64,000 nucleotides of DNA from Actinoplanes teichomyceticus ATCC 31121 (GTDB lineage: Bacteria; Actinomycetota; Actinomycetes; Mycobacteriales; Micromonosporaceae): the NCBI RefSeq assembly GCF_003711105.1, contig NZ_CP023865.1:2939001-3003000 (forward strand), read 5' to 3'. Both the position numbers and the translations under genes were made by a program. The notes beneath the pieces were generated by a model that ran no database searches, was not told where the DNA came from, and saw only the letters and a list, made by a program, of their open reading frames with translations. Below are positions 24,354 to 33,064 of the stretch, piece after piece (the stretch's first letter is position 1; each line of letters starts with the position of its first letter).

Positions 24354-25559
24354 ATGAAGATTCGGGTTCTGAGCCGCCACCCGTCCCTGGTGGTCAACAC
24401 CGTCATCGGCGTCGTGCTGGTGGCCGGCGCCGGCACGGTGTACGAGATGTTCGCCGGCGCCGGCGACGCGGGCACGCCCGCCACGGCCGCCCAGCGCACG
24501 GTCACCGTCCAGCAGGGCACGGTCACCAAGACCGTGACCGCGGACGGCGCCGTGGAGAGCGCCAGCACCGCCAGCGCCAGTTTCCAGACCGGCGGCACGG
24601 TCACCGCGATCAGCGTCAAGGTCGGCGACAAGGTGAAGAAGGGCCAGGTGCTGGCCACGGTGGACCCCGCGGCGGCGCAGCGCGACCTGGCCGCCGCCGA
24701 GGCCGACCTGGACGCCGCCAACGACGCCCTGGACCGCGCCCAGGACGCCGGCTCGGACACCTCCGACGCGCAGAACATGGTGGAGGAGGCCGAGCTGGCG
24801 GTCGACGACGCGCGGGCCGCGGTGGACGGCACCGTGCTCAGGGCGCCGATGGCCGGCACGGTGACCGCGATCAGCGGCACGATCGGCAGCTCGGCGTCCG
24901 GCGCCGGCTCGTCCGGTTCATCCGGCTCGTCCTCCGGCGGCGGTGGCTCGCCGGGCAGCGGCGGCGCCGGCTCCTCCTCGTCGTCGTCCTCGGCCGCCAG
25001 CGGTTTCATCGAGCTCGCCGATCTCACCAGGATGCAGGTCAGCGCCGGCTTCGCCGAGGCGGACGCGACCAAGCTGAAGGAGAAGCAGGTCGCCACGGTC
25101 ACCTGGAACGCGCTCAGCGGCACCACGCAGAGCGCCACGGTCACTGCGATCGACCCGTCCGGCTCCACCTCGAACAACGTGGTCACCTACGGCGTCACGC
25201 TGACCCTGGACCGGGTGCCGGCCGGGGTGAAGGTGGGACAGACCGTGTCGGTGGCGGTCACCACCGGCTCCAAGCAGAACGTGGTCATGGTGAACGCCGC
25301 GGCGATCACCACGGCCGGTGACCGGCACACCGTCACCGTGGTCAGCAACGGCACGCAGGAGACCCGCCCGGTGCGGATCGGCCTGCAGGGCGACTCGGCG
25401 ACCGAGATCACCTCCGGGCTCGCCGCGGGGGAGCAGGTGGTGGTTAAGACCACCTCGACCACCAGCGGCTCCGGCACCCAGCCGGGCGGTGGCTTCGGCG
25501 GCAACTTCGGCGGCGGCGGCAACTTCGGCGGCGGCGCGCCGGGCGGGGGCGGACGATGA
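24354..25559 (+). CDS. HlyD/MacA-type adaptor with Ser/Gly-rich insert
   Basis: 401 residues. The membrane anchor is PSLVVNTVIGVVLVAGAGTVYEMF. The first lipoyl half is TADGAVESASTASASFQTGG...VKKGQVLATVDPAAAQRDLAAAEADLDAANDAL, with a short coiled coil. VLRAPMAGTVTAISGTIG closes the lipoyl domain. A Ser/Gly insert (SGSSGSSSGGGGSPGSGGAGSSSSSSS, about 183-218) lies where the adaptor returns to the beta-barrel, and the tail is GGGFGGNFGGGGNFGGG. It forms an operon with the ATPase (ATGA overlap) and permease, so it is the MacA-like partner of this MacB. In a single-membrane cell there is no TolC, so it probably gates or recruits substrate at the outer face. Confidence 0.88.
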   Translation: MKIRVLSRHPSLVVNTVIGVVLVAGAGTVYEMFAGAGDAGTPATAAQRTVTVQQGTVTKTVTADGAVESASTASASFQTGGTVTAISVKVGDKVKKGQVLATVDPAAAQRDLAAAEADLDAANDALDRAQDAGSDTSDAQNMVEEAELAVDDARAAVDGTVLRAPMAGTVTAISGTIGSSASGAGSSGSSGSSSGGGGSPGSGGAGSSSSSSSAASGFIELADLTRMQVSAGFAEADATKLKEKQVATVTWNALSGTTQSATVTAIDPSGSTSNNVVTYGVTLTLDRVPAGVKVGQTVSVAVTTGSKQNVVMVNAAAITTAGDRHTVTVVSNGTQETRPVRIGLQGDSATEITSGLAAGEQVVVKTTSTTSGSGTQPGGGFGGNFGGGGNFGGGAPGGGGR

Positions 25560-26380
25560 CCCGGCCGGTCCTGGAGGTCCGCGACCTGAAGAAGATCTAC
25601 GGCACCGGGGAGGCCACCGTGCACGCGCTGCGCGGCGTCTCGATGACCGTGCACCGCGGCGACTACGTGGCGATCATGGGGTCGTCCGGCTCCGGCAAGT
25701 CGACCCTGATGAACATCCTGGGCGCCCTCGACGTGCCCACGCACGGCAGGTACCTGCTGGACGGCGTGGACGTCGGCGGCCTCTCCGACGGCCAGCTGGC
25801 GCTGGCCCGGAACCGGCTGATCGGCTTCATCTTCCAGGCGTTCAACCTCATCCCGCGGACCAGCGCGGTGGCCAACGTGGAGCTGCCCCTGGCGTACGCC
25901 GGGGTGGGGCCCCGGGAACGCCGCCGCCGCGCGATGGCGGCCCTGGACGTCGTCGGCCTCGCGGACCGCGCCGACCACGAGCCCAACCAGCTCTCCGGCG
26001 GCCAGCAGCAGCGTGTCGCGGTGGCCCGGGCGCTGGTCACCGAGCCGGCCCTGCTGCTCGCCGACGAGCCCACCGGCAACCTCGACAGCCGCTCCACCGA
26101 CGACGTGCTGCAGGTCTTCGACGACCTGAGCACGGCCGGCCGGACCATCGTGATCATCACGCACGAGGACGAGGTGGGCGCCCGGGCCAAACGGCTGATC
26201 CGCCTGGTCGACGGCGCGATCGTCACCGACGCCCGGCAGTCGCCGATCGACCGGCCACCGATCGGCGCGACCGCCGCGCACGCCCGGGTCCGGGCGGTGG
26301 CGGCCGGTCACCTCGCCGCCGGGCACGGGGTCGCCGCGCGGGCCGCCGTCCGGTCCTCCGGCGGGCGGCACAGCGCATGA
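25556..26380 (+). CDS. MacB/LolD-type ABC transporter ATPase
   Basis: 274 residues. Walker A is GSSGSGKST (42-50), the Q-loop is GFIFQAFNLIPRTSA, the signature is LSGGQQQRVAVARAL, Walker B is LLLADEPTGNLD and the H-loop is IVIITHED. The NLIPRTSAVANVELPL segment is characteristic of the MacB/LolD/FtsE group. The last ~40 residues (TAAHARVRAVAAGHLAAGHG...) are a low-complexity tail not found in most family members. It overlaps the adaptor upstream and the permease downstream by four bases each, so the three are made together. Confidence 0.93.
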   Translation: MTRPVLEVRDLKKIYGTGEATVHALRGVSMTVHRGDYVAIMGSSGSGKSTLMNILGALDVPTHGRYLLDGVDVGGLSDGQLALARNRLIGFIFQAFNLIPRTSAVANVELPLAYAGVGPRERRRRAMAALDVVGLADRADHEPNQLSGGQQQRVAVARALVTEPALLLADEPTGNLDSRSTDDVLQVFDDLSTAGRTIVIITHEDEVGARAKRLIRLVDGAIVTDARQSPIDRPPIGATAAHARVRAVAAGHLAAGHGVAARAAVRSSGGRHSA

Positions 26381-27597
26381 ACCTCTTCGAGGTGGTCCGG
26401 TTCTCGCTGCGCGGGCTCTCGGCCAACAAGCTGCGCTCGGCGCTGACCATGCTGGGCATCCTGATCGGGGTCGCCGCGGTGATCCTGCTGGTGGCGGTCG
26501 GCAACGGCTCGGCCAAGGCGATCAGCGACCGGATCGAGGCGCTGGGCACCAACACCATCACCGTGATGAGCACCGGTCGCGGCGGCTCCAGCAGCACCGC
26601 GCTGACCACGGCGATGGCCGACGCGCTGCTCGACCCGGAGCTGGCCCCGGACATCAGGTCGGTGTCGCCGGTGGTGAGCGCGTCGTCGGCGGCCATGACC
26701 CACGAGGGCGCCGACCACGCGGTGAGCACCTTCGTCGGCACCACCCCGGACTGGTTCGGCGCCTCCAGCACCCCGGTCGAGCGGGGCTCGGCGTTCACCG
26801 CCGACGATGTCGCCCAGGGCCGCCGGGTGGTCGTGATCGGGCAGACCGTGGCCGAGGAGCTGTTCGGCGGCGTCGACCCGATCGACAGGCAGGTCACCGT
26901 GAGCGGCGCGCTGTTCACCGTGGTCGGCGTGCTCAAGGAGAAGAGCTCCACCGGCTTCCAGGACTCCAACGACACCGCGGTCGCCCCACTCACCGCCGTA
27001 CAGCAGGTGCTGGCCGGCTACGGCGCGCTGACGTCGATCATCGTGGAGGCCAAGGACCCGGACCGGGTGGACGCGGTGCAGAGCGAGGTGTCCACGATCC
27101 TGAACCAGAAGCTCGGCGTGACCTCCGGCGGCGGCTCGCGTACCGGCACCACCAGCACGCCGTACCGGATCCAGAACGCGTCGTCGCTGCTTCAGACGCA
27201 GACCGAGACCGCCGACACGTTCACCGCCCTGCTCGGGACGGTGGCCGCGATCAGCCTGCTGGTCGGCGGCATCGGCATCACCAACATCATGCTGGTCACG
27301 GTCACCGAGCGGACCCGGGAGATCGGCATCCGCAAGGCCCTCGGCGCGCCCCGCCGGGTGATCCTGACCCAGTTCCTGATCGAGGCGACGCTGCTGAGCG
27401 TGCTCGGCGGCGCCCTCGGGGTGGCCGCCGCGCTGATCGGCAGCCGATTCGAGATCGTCGGCGTGAAACCGGTGATCGTGCCCAGTTCGATCGGGCTCGC
27501 CGTCGGTGTGTCCGTCGCGATCGGGCTGTTCTTCGGCGGTCTGCCCGCCGCCCGCGCCGCCCGGCTGCGTCCCATCGACGCGCTGCGCTACGAGTGA
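26377..27597 (+). CDS. MacB-type ABC transporter permease
   Basis: 406 residues with the type VII (MacB) topology. The first helix is NKLRSALTMLGILIGVAAVILLVAVGNG, then a large extracytoplasmic MacB_PCD domain (about residues 45-270) with SVSPVVSASSAAMTHEGADHAVSTFVGTTPDWF and GRRVVVIGQTVAEELFG. Three C-terminal helices follow: LLVGGIGITNIMLVTVTERTREIGIRKALGAPRRVI (the coupling-helix motif), LSVLGGALGVAAALIG and IGLAVGVSVAIGLFFGGLPAARAARLRPIDALRYE. It works with the preceding ATPase and adaptor in mechanotransmission-type export of a peptide, lipid or antibiotic; the substrate is not determinable. Confidence 0.93.
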   Translation: MNLFEVVRFSLRGLSANKLRSALTMLGILIGVAAVILLVAVGNGSAKAISDRIEALGTNTITVMSTGRGGSSSTALTTAMADALLDPELAPDIRSVSPVVSASSAAMTHEGADHAVSTFVGTTPDWFGASSTPVERGSAFTADDVAQGRRVVVIGQTVAEELFGGVDPIDRQVTVSGALFTVVGVLKEKSSTGFQDSNDTAVAPLTAVQQVLAGYGALTSIIVEAKDPDRVDAVQSEVSTILNQKLGVTSGGGSRTGTTSTPYRIQNASSLLQTQTETADTFTALLGTVAAISLLVGGIGITNIMLVTVTERTREIGIRKALGAPRRVILTQFLIEATLLSVLGGALGVAAALIGSRFEIVGVKPVIVPSSIGLAVGVSVAIGLFFGGLPAARAARLRPIDALRYE

Positions 27598-27608
27598 GGA
27601 CCGAAGCT

Positions 27609-28196
27609 GTGAACCGGATGAACGACGAGACCGCCGTCCTGCCGACCGTGTCGCGCGAACCCGCCGACCCGGCCGGCGACGGGCTGGCCCGAGAGCTCGC
27701 CGCGGTCGCGCCGCGGAGGTGGTGGAACAAGGGCACCGTCGGGCTCGGGGTGGGCGTGCTGCTGATGGGCGGTTTCCTCGGCGGGGTCCAGGCGCAGAAG
27801 CAGTGGGGCACGTCGAGCGTCGCCACCACCGGCTTCCCCGGCACCGGTGGACGCGGCAGCTTCGGCGGCTTCGGCGGCGCGAACGCCAGCGCGGCCCCCG
27901 GCGCGGGCGGCGCCCAGGGGGCGGGCGGCGCCCCGGCCGGCACCACCGGCACCACCGGCACCATCGGCACCATCGGCACCACCGGCACCGTCAAGCTGGT
28001 CAACGGCAAGACGATCTACGTGCAGACGGCGGACGGCACCGTGGTCACCGTCCGGACCGGCGGCGGCACCACGGTGTCGACCGCCAGGAAAGGCAAGCTC
28101 AGCGACGTCAAGGCGGGCGACGCGGTGACCGTCCAGGGCGAGACCGGCAGCGACGGCACGGTCACCGCCACGTCCGTGACCGCACAGGGCAAGTGA
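27609..28196 (+). CDS. Membrane-anchored protein with Gly/Thr-rich linker and small OB-like domain
   Basis: About 195 residues from GTG 27609 (GAGGA eight bases upstream); GTG 27594 overlaps the permease stop. A cytoplasmic N-terminus (~45 residues) is followed by one transmembrane helix (GTVGLGVGVLLMGGFLGGVQA), an extracytoplasmic Gly/Ala/Thr linker with GTTGTTGTIGTIGTTGTV repeats, and a C-terminal small beta domain VKLVNGKTIYVQTADGTVVTV, STARKGKLSDVKAGDAVTVQGETGSDGTVTATSVT. That end resembles DUF5666-type OB-like modules. It is the last gene of the adaptor-MacB operon; an accessory role on the outer face is inferred. Confidence 0.8.
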   Translation: MNRMNDETAVLPTVSREPADPAGDGLARELAAVAPRRWWNKGTVGLGVGVLLMGGFLGGVQAQKQWGTSSVATTGFPGTGGRGSFGGFGGANASAAPGAGGAQGAGGAPAGTTGTTGTIGTIGTTGTVKLVNGKTIYVQTADGTVVTVRTGGGTTVSTARKGKLSDVKAGDAVTVQGETGSDGTVTATSVTAQGK

Positions 28197-28245
28197 CCCG
28201 TCCAGGTGTGACGAAGCTACCCATTGATGATTACGTCTCCAGCTC

Positions 28246-28273
28246 CCTAGGCTGAGCCCAGCTCAGACCTAGG
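28246..28273. promoter_or_regulatory. 28-bp dyad abutting the second LAL regulator gene
   Basis: CCTAGG-CTGAGC, spacer CCA, then GCTCAG-A-CCTAGG: two six-base palindromic outer boxes and matching inner arms, broken by a single extra A. It ends two bases before the GTG start. It could be an autoregulatory operator covering the promoter/start, or a hairpin that hides the start codon. AT-rich ATTGATGATTACG lies just upstream (28223-28235). Confidence 0.6.
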
Positions 28274-28275
28274 GG

Positions 28276-31056
28276 GTGAGCCGCCTGCCACGCGACGCGC
28301 CCACGCTGCACGGCCGGGCCGCGTTGCTCGCGGAGATCGACGCGAGACTCGCCGCCGGCGGCGGGGTGGCCCTGCACGGGCCGCCCGGCATCGGAAAGAC
28401 CGCGCTGCTCGACGCCGCCGCCGACCAGGCGACGGCACGCGGAGAGCTCGTGCTGCGCCTGCGGCCGGCCCGCAGCGAGCGGACCCTGGCGTACGCCGCG
28501 GTCGCCGACCTCCTCCGGCAGGTCCCCCCGCACGCGGAAGCGGCCCTAGCGCCGACCGCCCGCAACGCGCTCGCCGCCCTGCGTCAGGGCCGGCCGCCCC
28601 GCACCGGCGTACCGGCCCTGGCCCGGCGCCTCGCGCTGCCCGCCCTGCTGGCGCACTGCTCCCGCAGCGGCCCGGTGCTGCTCGTGCTGGACGACGTGCA
28701 GTGGCTGGACGCGGAGTCGGCCGCCCTGATCGCCTTCGCGATGCGCCGCCGACCCGGCCCCCGGGTCCGGACCCTGGCCGCCGAGCGCCGCCCGGCCCCG
28801 GCCGCCCATCCCCGGGCCGCCCGGCTCTGCCCGTCACCGGTCACCGTGCTGGCCGTGCCGCCGCTCGCCCCGGACGACCTCACCGCCATGCTGGAGGCCC
28901 GCGGCCTGCCCTGCCGTACGGCCAGCGGGCTGCACCGGGCCAGCGGCGGCAACCCGTTCCTGGCCCTCGCCCTGGGCAGCACCGGGGCGGACGGGCCCGC
29001 GTGGCGGCCGGCGCCGCTGCCGGAGATCGCCCGGGAGCTGGCCCGGGAGCGGCTGAGCTGCCTGTCCGCCGAGGTGAACGCCACCCTGCTGGTGGCCGCG
29101 CTGGCCACCGACCCGACGGTCACCCTGCTGCTGCGGGCCGGTCGCGACGACGCCGACCGGGAACTGCGGCTGGCCGCCGCGGCGGGGGTCGTCGAGGTGG
29201 TCGGGGAGGCGATCCGGTTCACCCCGCCGCTGATCGGGCAGGTGCTGGTCGACGAGACGCCGGCGCCGCAGCGTACCCGGACCCACGCCGCCCTCTCCGC
29301 GGCCGCACTGGATCCGGTCGAGGCGTTGCGGCACCGCGCCCTGCGCAGCGCCCGCCCGGACGCCGCGGTGGCGCGGCGGCTCGCCGCCGTCGCCGGCCAG
29401 TGCGTCGCCCGGGGCGCCGAGCGCACCGCCGCCGAGCTCTACCTGCTGGCCGCCGACCGCTGCCCGCACCAGCTGGCCGTCGAGCGCCTCGACTGGCTGG
29501 TCACCGCCGCCCGCACCGCGCTCACCGGCGGAGCGCCGGCCCTGGCCGGCCGGGCCGCGGAGGCGGTGATCGCCGCCGACGCGCCCGCCGGGCACCGGGT
29601 CCGCGCCCGCGTGGTGCTGATCGACCTGGCCGGGCAGGCGCTCGGCGAGATGGGCGAGACGTTCGCCGCCGCGCTCGCCGAGGCCGGCGACGACCCGGCG
29701 CTGCTCGCCCCGGTCCGGCTCCGGCTCACCTGGCAAGCCATGATCACCGGCGATCCGGACCGGGCCGCGTTCGAGGCGCGCGGCACCGCCGACATCGCCC
29801 GCCGCGCCGGCGACACGACCAGCGAGGCGATGGCGCTCAGCAGCCTCGCCCAGATCCAGCGGATGCGCGGCGAACCGGAGTGGCGCGACTCGCTGGCCCG
29901 CGCGCTCACCCTGCCCGCCTCCCCGGCTCCGGACTGGCTGCACTACGGCCCGCACTACATGGCGGCCCGGTTCGCGCTGATCGACGACCGGCTCGACGAG
30001 GCCCGCTCCGAGCTGCTCCGGCTGCTGGCGGTCGCCGAGCACGACCGGATCGGCGAGGCCCGGGTCGAGGTGCTGCGCAGCCTCTCCGAGGTGGCGACGC
30101 GGGCCGGCCGCTGCCGGGAGGCGCTGCGCTACGCCCACCGTGCCGTCCAGGCCGCTCAGGAGGCCGGCCTGAGCCCGGGTCCGACCTGGTACACCGCCGC
30201 TGTCGCCGAGCTGGCCGGCGGCAGCCTGCCCGCGGCGGCCGGGTTCGCCCGGCGCGGCATCCGGGCGTCCGAGCAGGAGGGCGACAACCTCTACCTGCGG
30301 CGCAACCTGCACGCGCTGGGCCAGGCCGGGCTACGGTCCGGGGACACCCGGGCCGGCGTGGCCGCGCTGCGCCGGCTGCGCGACTTGGAGGCCGAGGCCG
30401 GCAGCTCGGACCCGATGATCGTGCGCTGGCACGCCGACCTGGCCGCCGGCCTGGCCGCGCTCGGCGAGCACGTGGAGGCGTGGGAGACCCTGGCCCGGGC
30501 CCGCCGGGCCGCCGAGCGGCTGGGCAGCACCCCGGCGCTGGCCGGCTACCTGGACCGGGCCACCGCGATCGTGCACTCCGAGAGCGGGCACGCCGACTCC
30601 GCGGTCGAGCTGTCCACCGCGGCCGCGCGACTGTTCGAGCAGTTGCGCCAGCCGGTCGAGCAGGGCCACGCGCTGCTGGTGGCCGGGGGCGCCGAACGCC
30701 GCCGCCGCCGGTACGCCGCCGCCCGCCTGCTGATCGGCGCGGCGCTGACCACCTTCCTGTCCGTGGACGCCCGCCCGTGGGCCGAGGAGACCGAGCGGGC
30801 GCTGGCCCGCACCGAGGGCGGTTTCGTCCCGGAGCAGGGCCTGACCTCGACCGAGTTGCGCATCGCCGGGATGGTGCGGGACGGCGCCAGCAACCGGGAG
30901 ATCGCCAACCGGCTGTACCTGAGCGTGAAGACCGTCGAGGCCACCCTGACCCGGGTGTACCGCAAGCTCGGTGTCCGCTCCCGCACCCAGCTCTCGTCCC
31001 GCCTGCAGACCGCCGAGATCGGCGCCCCGGTGTTCGAGATCACCTCGCCCTCCTGA
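28276..31056 (+). CDS. LAL-type LuxR-family ATP-binding regulator
   Basis: 926 residues. The N-terminus LHGRAALLAEIDARLAAGGGVALHGPPGIGKTALLDAAA has Walker A GPPGIGKT (35-42); Walker B is VLLVLDDVQWLD near 133-144. A TPR-rich middle follows (for example EALRYAHRAVQAAQEAGL and GYLDRATAIVHSESGHADSAVELSTAA). The C-terminal HTH reads LTSTELRIAGMVRDGASNREIANRLYLSVKTVEATLTRVYRKLGVRSRTQL. It is more orthodox in the middle than the LAL protein at 15520-18462 and shares little beyond the domain plan. Upstream is the adaptor-MacB operon (same strand); a dyad covers the start region. The inducer is unknown. Confidence 0.92.
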   Translation: MSRLPRDAPTLHGRAALLAEIDARLAAGGGVALHGPPGIGKTALLDAAADQATARGELVLRLRPARSERTLAYAAVADLLRQVPPHAEAALAPTARNALAALRQGRPPRTGVPALARRLALPALLAHCSRSGPVLLVLDDVQWLDAESAALIAFAMRRRPGPRVRTLAAERRPAPAAHPRAARLCPSPVTVLAVPPLAPDDLTAMLEARGLPCRTASGLHRASGGNPFLALALGSTGADGPAWRPAPLPEIARELARERLSCLSAEVNATLLVAALATDPTVTLLLRAGRDDADRELRLAAAAGVVEVVGEAIRFTPPLIGQVLVDETPAPQRTRTHAALSAAALDPVEALRHRALRSARPDAAVARRLAAVAGQCVARGAERTAAELYLLAADRCPHQLAVERLDWLVTAARTALTGGAPALAGRAAEAVIAADAPAGHRVRARVVLIDLAGQALGEMGETFAAALAEAGDDPALLAPVRLRLTWQAMITGDPDRAAFEARGTADIARRAGDTTSEAMALSSLAQIQRMRGEPEWRDSLARALTLPASPAPDWLHYGPHYMAARFALIDDRLDEARSELLRLLAVAEHDRIGEARVEVLRSLSEVATRAGRCREALRYAHRAVQAAQEAGLSPGPTWYTAAVAELAGGSLPAAAGFARRGIRASEQEGDNLYLRRNLHALGQAGLRSGDTRAGVAALRRLRDLEAEAGSSDPMIVRWHADLAAGLAALGEHVEAWETLARARRAAERLGSTPALAGYLDRATAIVHSESGHADSAVELSTAAARLFEQLRQPVEQGHALLVAGGAERRRRRYAAARLLIGAALTTFLSVDARPWAEETERALARTEGGFVPEQGLTSTELRIAGMVRDGASNREIANRLYLSVKTVEATLTRVYRKLGVRSRTQLSSRLQTAEIGAPVFEITSPS

Positions 31057-31123
31057 CCAGGGCTTTGGCGACGGAGAGTGACGCGGGTTACCGCTATCCG
31101 GTGGTGGCCGTCACTTTCGTCTT

Positions 31124-31138
31124 CCAGGTTTTACCTGG
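31124..31138. promoter_or_regulatory. CCAGGT-TTT-ACCTGG palindrome
   Basis: A perfect six-base dyad with a three-base spacer about 90 bases upstream of the small gene at 31226 and 68 bases past the LAL stop. It is a candidate operator; it is too short for a convincing terminator. Confidence 0.4.
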
Positions 31139-31225
31139 TTGATTTGGGGATGACGCGGAAACGGGGCAAGGTTGTAGCCGGAAGCGACGAGGCTTTCTCC
31201 GTCACTATCCGTCAAGGAGTGTCCC

Positions 31226-31453
31226 ATGCCGTTCATCCGTGACATCCGTACCGCGATCTCCCACCGTCTCGCCGAGGGCCGCGCCCACCGTCAGCTGAGC
31301 CAGGAGCTGGCCGCGTTCCGCACCGCCGCCGAGCGCACCGAACTCGACCTCGTCCTGGGTCGGCACACCGCCGAGGAGACCCGCGAGATCGAGGCCATCC
31401 TCAACCGGCAGGACGCCGAGCGCCGCTACCACGCCGCCGCCCGCCACCTGTAG
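31226..31453 (+). CDS. Small helical hypothetical protein
   Basis: 75 residues, highly charged and predicted all-helical: MPFIRDIRTAISHRLAEGRA, HRQLSQELAAFRTAAERTELDLVLGRHTAEETREIEAILNRQ. The start is secure (AAGGAG before the ATG). The pattern 'FIRDIR.AI...L..RA...L..ELAAF.T.AER.ELD..L.RH..EET.EI..IL..' looks like a conserved actinobacterial small protein, but I cannot name a family. A strong hairpin terminator follows 90 bases later. Function unknown. Confidence 0.75.
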   Translation: MPFIRDIRTAISHRLAEGRAHRQLSQELAAFRTAAERTELDLVLGRHTAEETREIEAILNRQDAERRYHAAARHL

Positions 31454-31542
31454 GACACCACCGACCCCGGGCCGTAGGGCCGGCCCGGCGGGTTACCACG
31501 ACCGGCCCGGACCGTCCCCGGGCCGCGCAGGCTGACCCACCA

Positions 31543-31573
31543 CCGCCCCCGGCGCCTCCCGCGCCGGGGGCGG
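31543..31573. terminator. Perfect 13-bp hairpin
   Basis: CCGCCCCCGGCGC, loop CTCCC, GCGCCGGGGGCGG. It lies between the small gene (plus) and TerC (minus) and can serve both directions. The right arm runs directly into the following repeat array. Confidence 0.75.
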
Positions 31574-31800
31574 TTCTGCACCGGGGCTGGTTCGGGGCGG
31601 GTCCGGTTCTGCGCCGGGGCTGATTCGGGGCGGGTCCGGTTCTGCGCCGGGGGCCGGTTCCGGGGCAGGGGTGGTTCTGCGCCCGGGGCAGTTCCGGGGC
31701 GGGGGCGGTTCTGCGCCGGGGGCCGGTTCCGGGGCGGAGGCGGTTCTGCGCCCGGGGCCGGTTCCGGCGCTGGAGCCGGTTCCGGGTCGCGGGTCGGGTG
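31571..31800. repeat. 33-36-bp tandem array
   Basis: Six or seven degenerate units, each starting GGTTCTGCGCCGGGG and ending in CGGGGCGGG-like sequence; the first two are 33 bases and nearly identical, later ones 34-36. The array fills most of the space between the convergent small gene and TerC gene. No gene is supported in it. Confidence 0.85.
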
Positions 31801-31882
31801 AGGCCCGGCGGGCGGGCGACGGACCCACCGTGCGGGCGGCCCGTCACCCGCCCCCGTGGACCGGGCGGCCCGGACGCGACGG

Positions 31883-32884
31883 TCATTCCTGGCGCTGGTG
31901 TTCCGGATGCGCGTGCAGACTGCCGGCGTGCGCCTTCAGCGACGGGTCACGCTTCGACTTGATCAGGCTGGCGATCGTGGTGACGACGAGAATGCCGACG
32001 ATCACCGCGAGCGAAACCGGCGTGCCGACCTCCGGCACCGCCTCGCTCACCGCCTTGTGCGCCCAGTGCAGCACCAGCTTCACACCGATGAACGCCAGGA
32101 TCACCGACAACCCGGTGGAGAGGTAGACCAGCCGGTCCAGCAGGCCCTTCACCAGGAAGAACAGGGCGCGCAGCCCGAGCAGGGCGAAGGCGTTGGCGAC
32201 GAAGACGATGTACGCCTCCTCGGTCACCCCGAAGACCGCCGGGATGGAGTCCAGCGCGAACAGGATGTCGGTGCTGCCGATCGCCAGCAGCACCAGGAAC
32301 AGCGGGGTGACCATCCGGCGTCCGTCGATCCGGGTGGTCATCCGGCCCTCGACGTAGTCCTCGGTCACTGGAAGGAACCGGCGGCCGGCTCGGACCAGGG
32401 CGTTGTCCTCCACGCTGGGATCCTCGTCGCGATGCCGGTAGAGCTGCACCGCCGTGTAGATCAGGATCAGCCCGAAGATCAGGAACATGAACGAGAACAG
32501 GTTCAGCAGGGCGGCGCCGAGCACGATGAAGATCACTCGCAGGACCAGCGCGATGATGATCCCGAAGGTGAGCACCTCCTGCTGGTAGCGCTCCGGCACG
32601 GCGAAGCTGCTCATGATGATGACGAAAACGAACAGGTTGTCGACAGACAGGCTCTTCTCGACGATGTAGCCGGCGAAATACTCGGTGCCGTAATCCCAAC
32701 CGGCGACACTCGCGAAGACCACCCCGAAGGCGATCGCAACCGCGATGTAGAAGATCGACCAACCGGCCGCCTCACGGAAGCCGACAACGTGCGGACGCAA
32801 CACCCCCAATGTCAGGTCGAGGGCGAGCAGGGCGACGATGACGCCGATCGTCAGGGTCCAGCCGAGCGCGGTTACCTCAAGCAT
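31883..32884 (-). CDS. TerC/Alx-family integral membrane protein
   Basis: 333 residues with about nine transmembrane helices. TerC features: WSIFYIAVAIAFGVVFA, the motif EYFAGYIVEKSLSVDNLFVFVIIMSSF with conserved acidic residues in the membrane, ILIYTAVQLYRHRDEDPSVEDN, the repeat acidic motif LLAIGSTDILFALDSIPAVFGVT, and ALLGLRALFFLVKGLLDRLVYLSTGLSVILAFIGVKL. TerC/Alx proteins export manganese or metallate exported enzymes, and some confer tellurite resistance. ATG 32884 fits the family N-terminus (MLEVTALGWTLTIGVIVALL); the upstream extension is not conserved. It is monocistronic, with repeat arrays on both sides. Confidence 0.93.
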   Translation of the reverse strand: MLEVTALGWTLTIGVIVALLALDLTLGVLRPHVVGFREAAGWSIFYIAVAIAFGVVFASVAGWDYGTEYFAGYIVEKSLSVDNLFVFVIIMSSFAVPERYQQEVLTFGIIIALVLRVIFIVLGAALLNLFSFMFLIFGLILIYTAVQLYRHRDEDPSVEDNALVRAGRRFLPVTEDYVEGRMTTRIDGRRMVTPLFLVLLAIGSTDILFALDSIPAVFGVTEEAYIVFVANAFALLGLRALFFLVKGLLDRLVYLSTGLSVILAFIGVKLVLHWAHKAVSEAVPEVGTPVSLAVIVGILVVTTIASLIKSKRDPSLKAHAGSLHAHPEHQRQE

Positions 32885-33000
32885 CCTCAAAGAATCCCCA
32901 GAGTTCCTGCAAAAAGGCCCCGAACTGCCTGGAAAAAACCTGGAATCCTGGGGCACGGTCCGCTTCGCGACGGCGAGGTCGGCGGTTTCCATTCTGGTAC
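32885..33000 (-). promoter_or_regulatory. A/T-containing leader of the TerC gene with inverted elements
   Basis: In the direction of the TerC transcript this leader contains CCCCAGGA (around 32945-32952 on the plus strand as TCCTGGGG), CCAGGTTTTTTCCAGG, CCTTTTTGCAGG and then CTCTGGGGA next to the start codon. CCCCAG and CTGGGG can pair, enclosing the others. TerC genes elsewhere are often under the manganese yybP-ykoY riboswitch, but its conserved core is not recognisable here. A structured leader is possible; this is weak. Confidence 0.3.
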
Positions 33001-33064
33001 GAAACGGCCCGTCCCCGCCGCGGTTATGCGCCCGCGAGGAGCTTGGATGGGAGCGGCTGCGGCC

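Noticed and set aside
32885..33000. yybP-ykoY manganese riboswitch upstream of TerC
   Set aside because: The conserved core sequences could not be found; kept only as a weak structured-leader suggestion.
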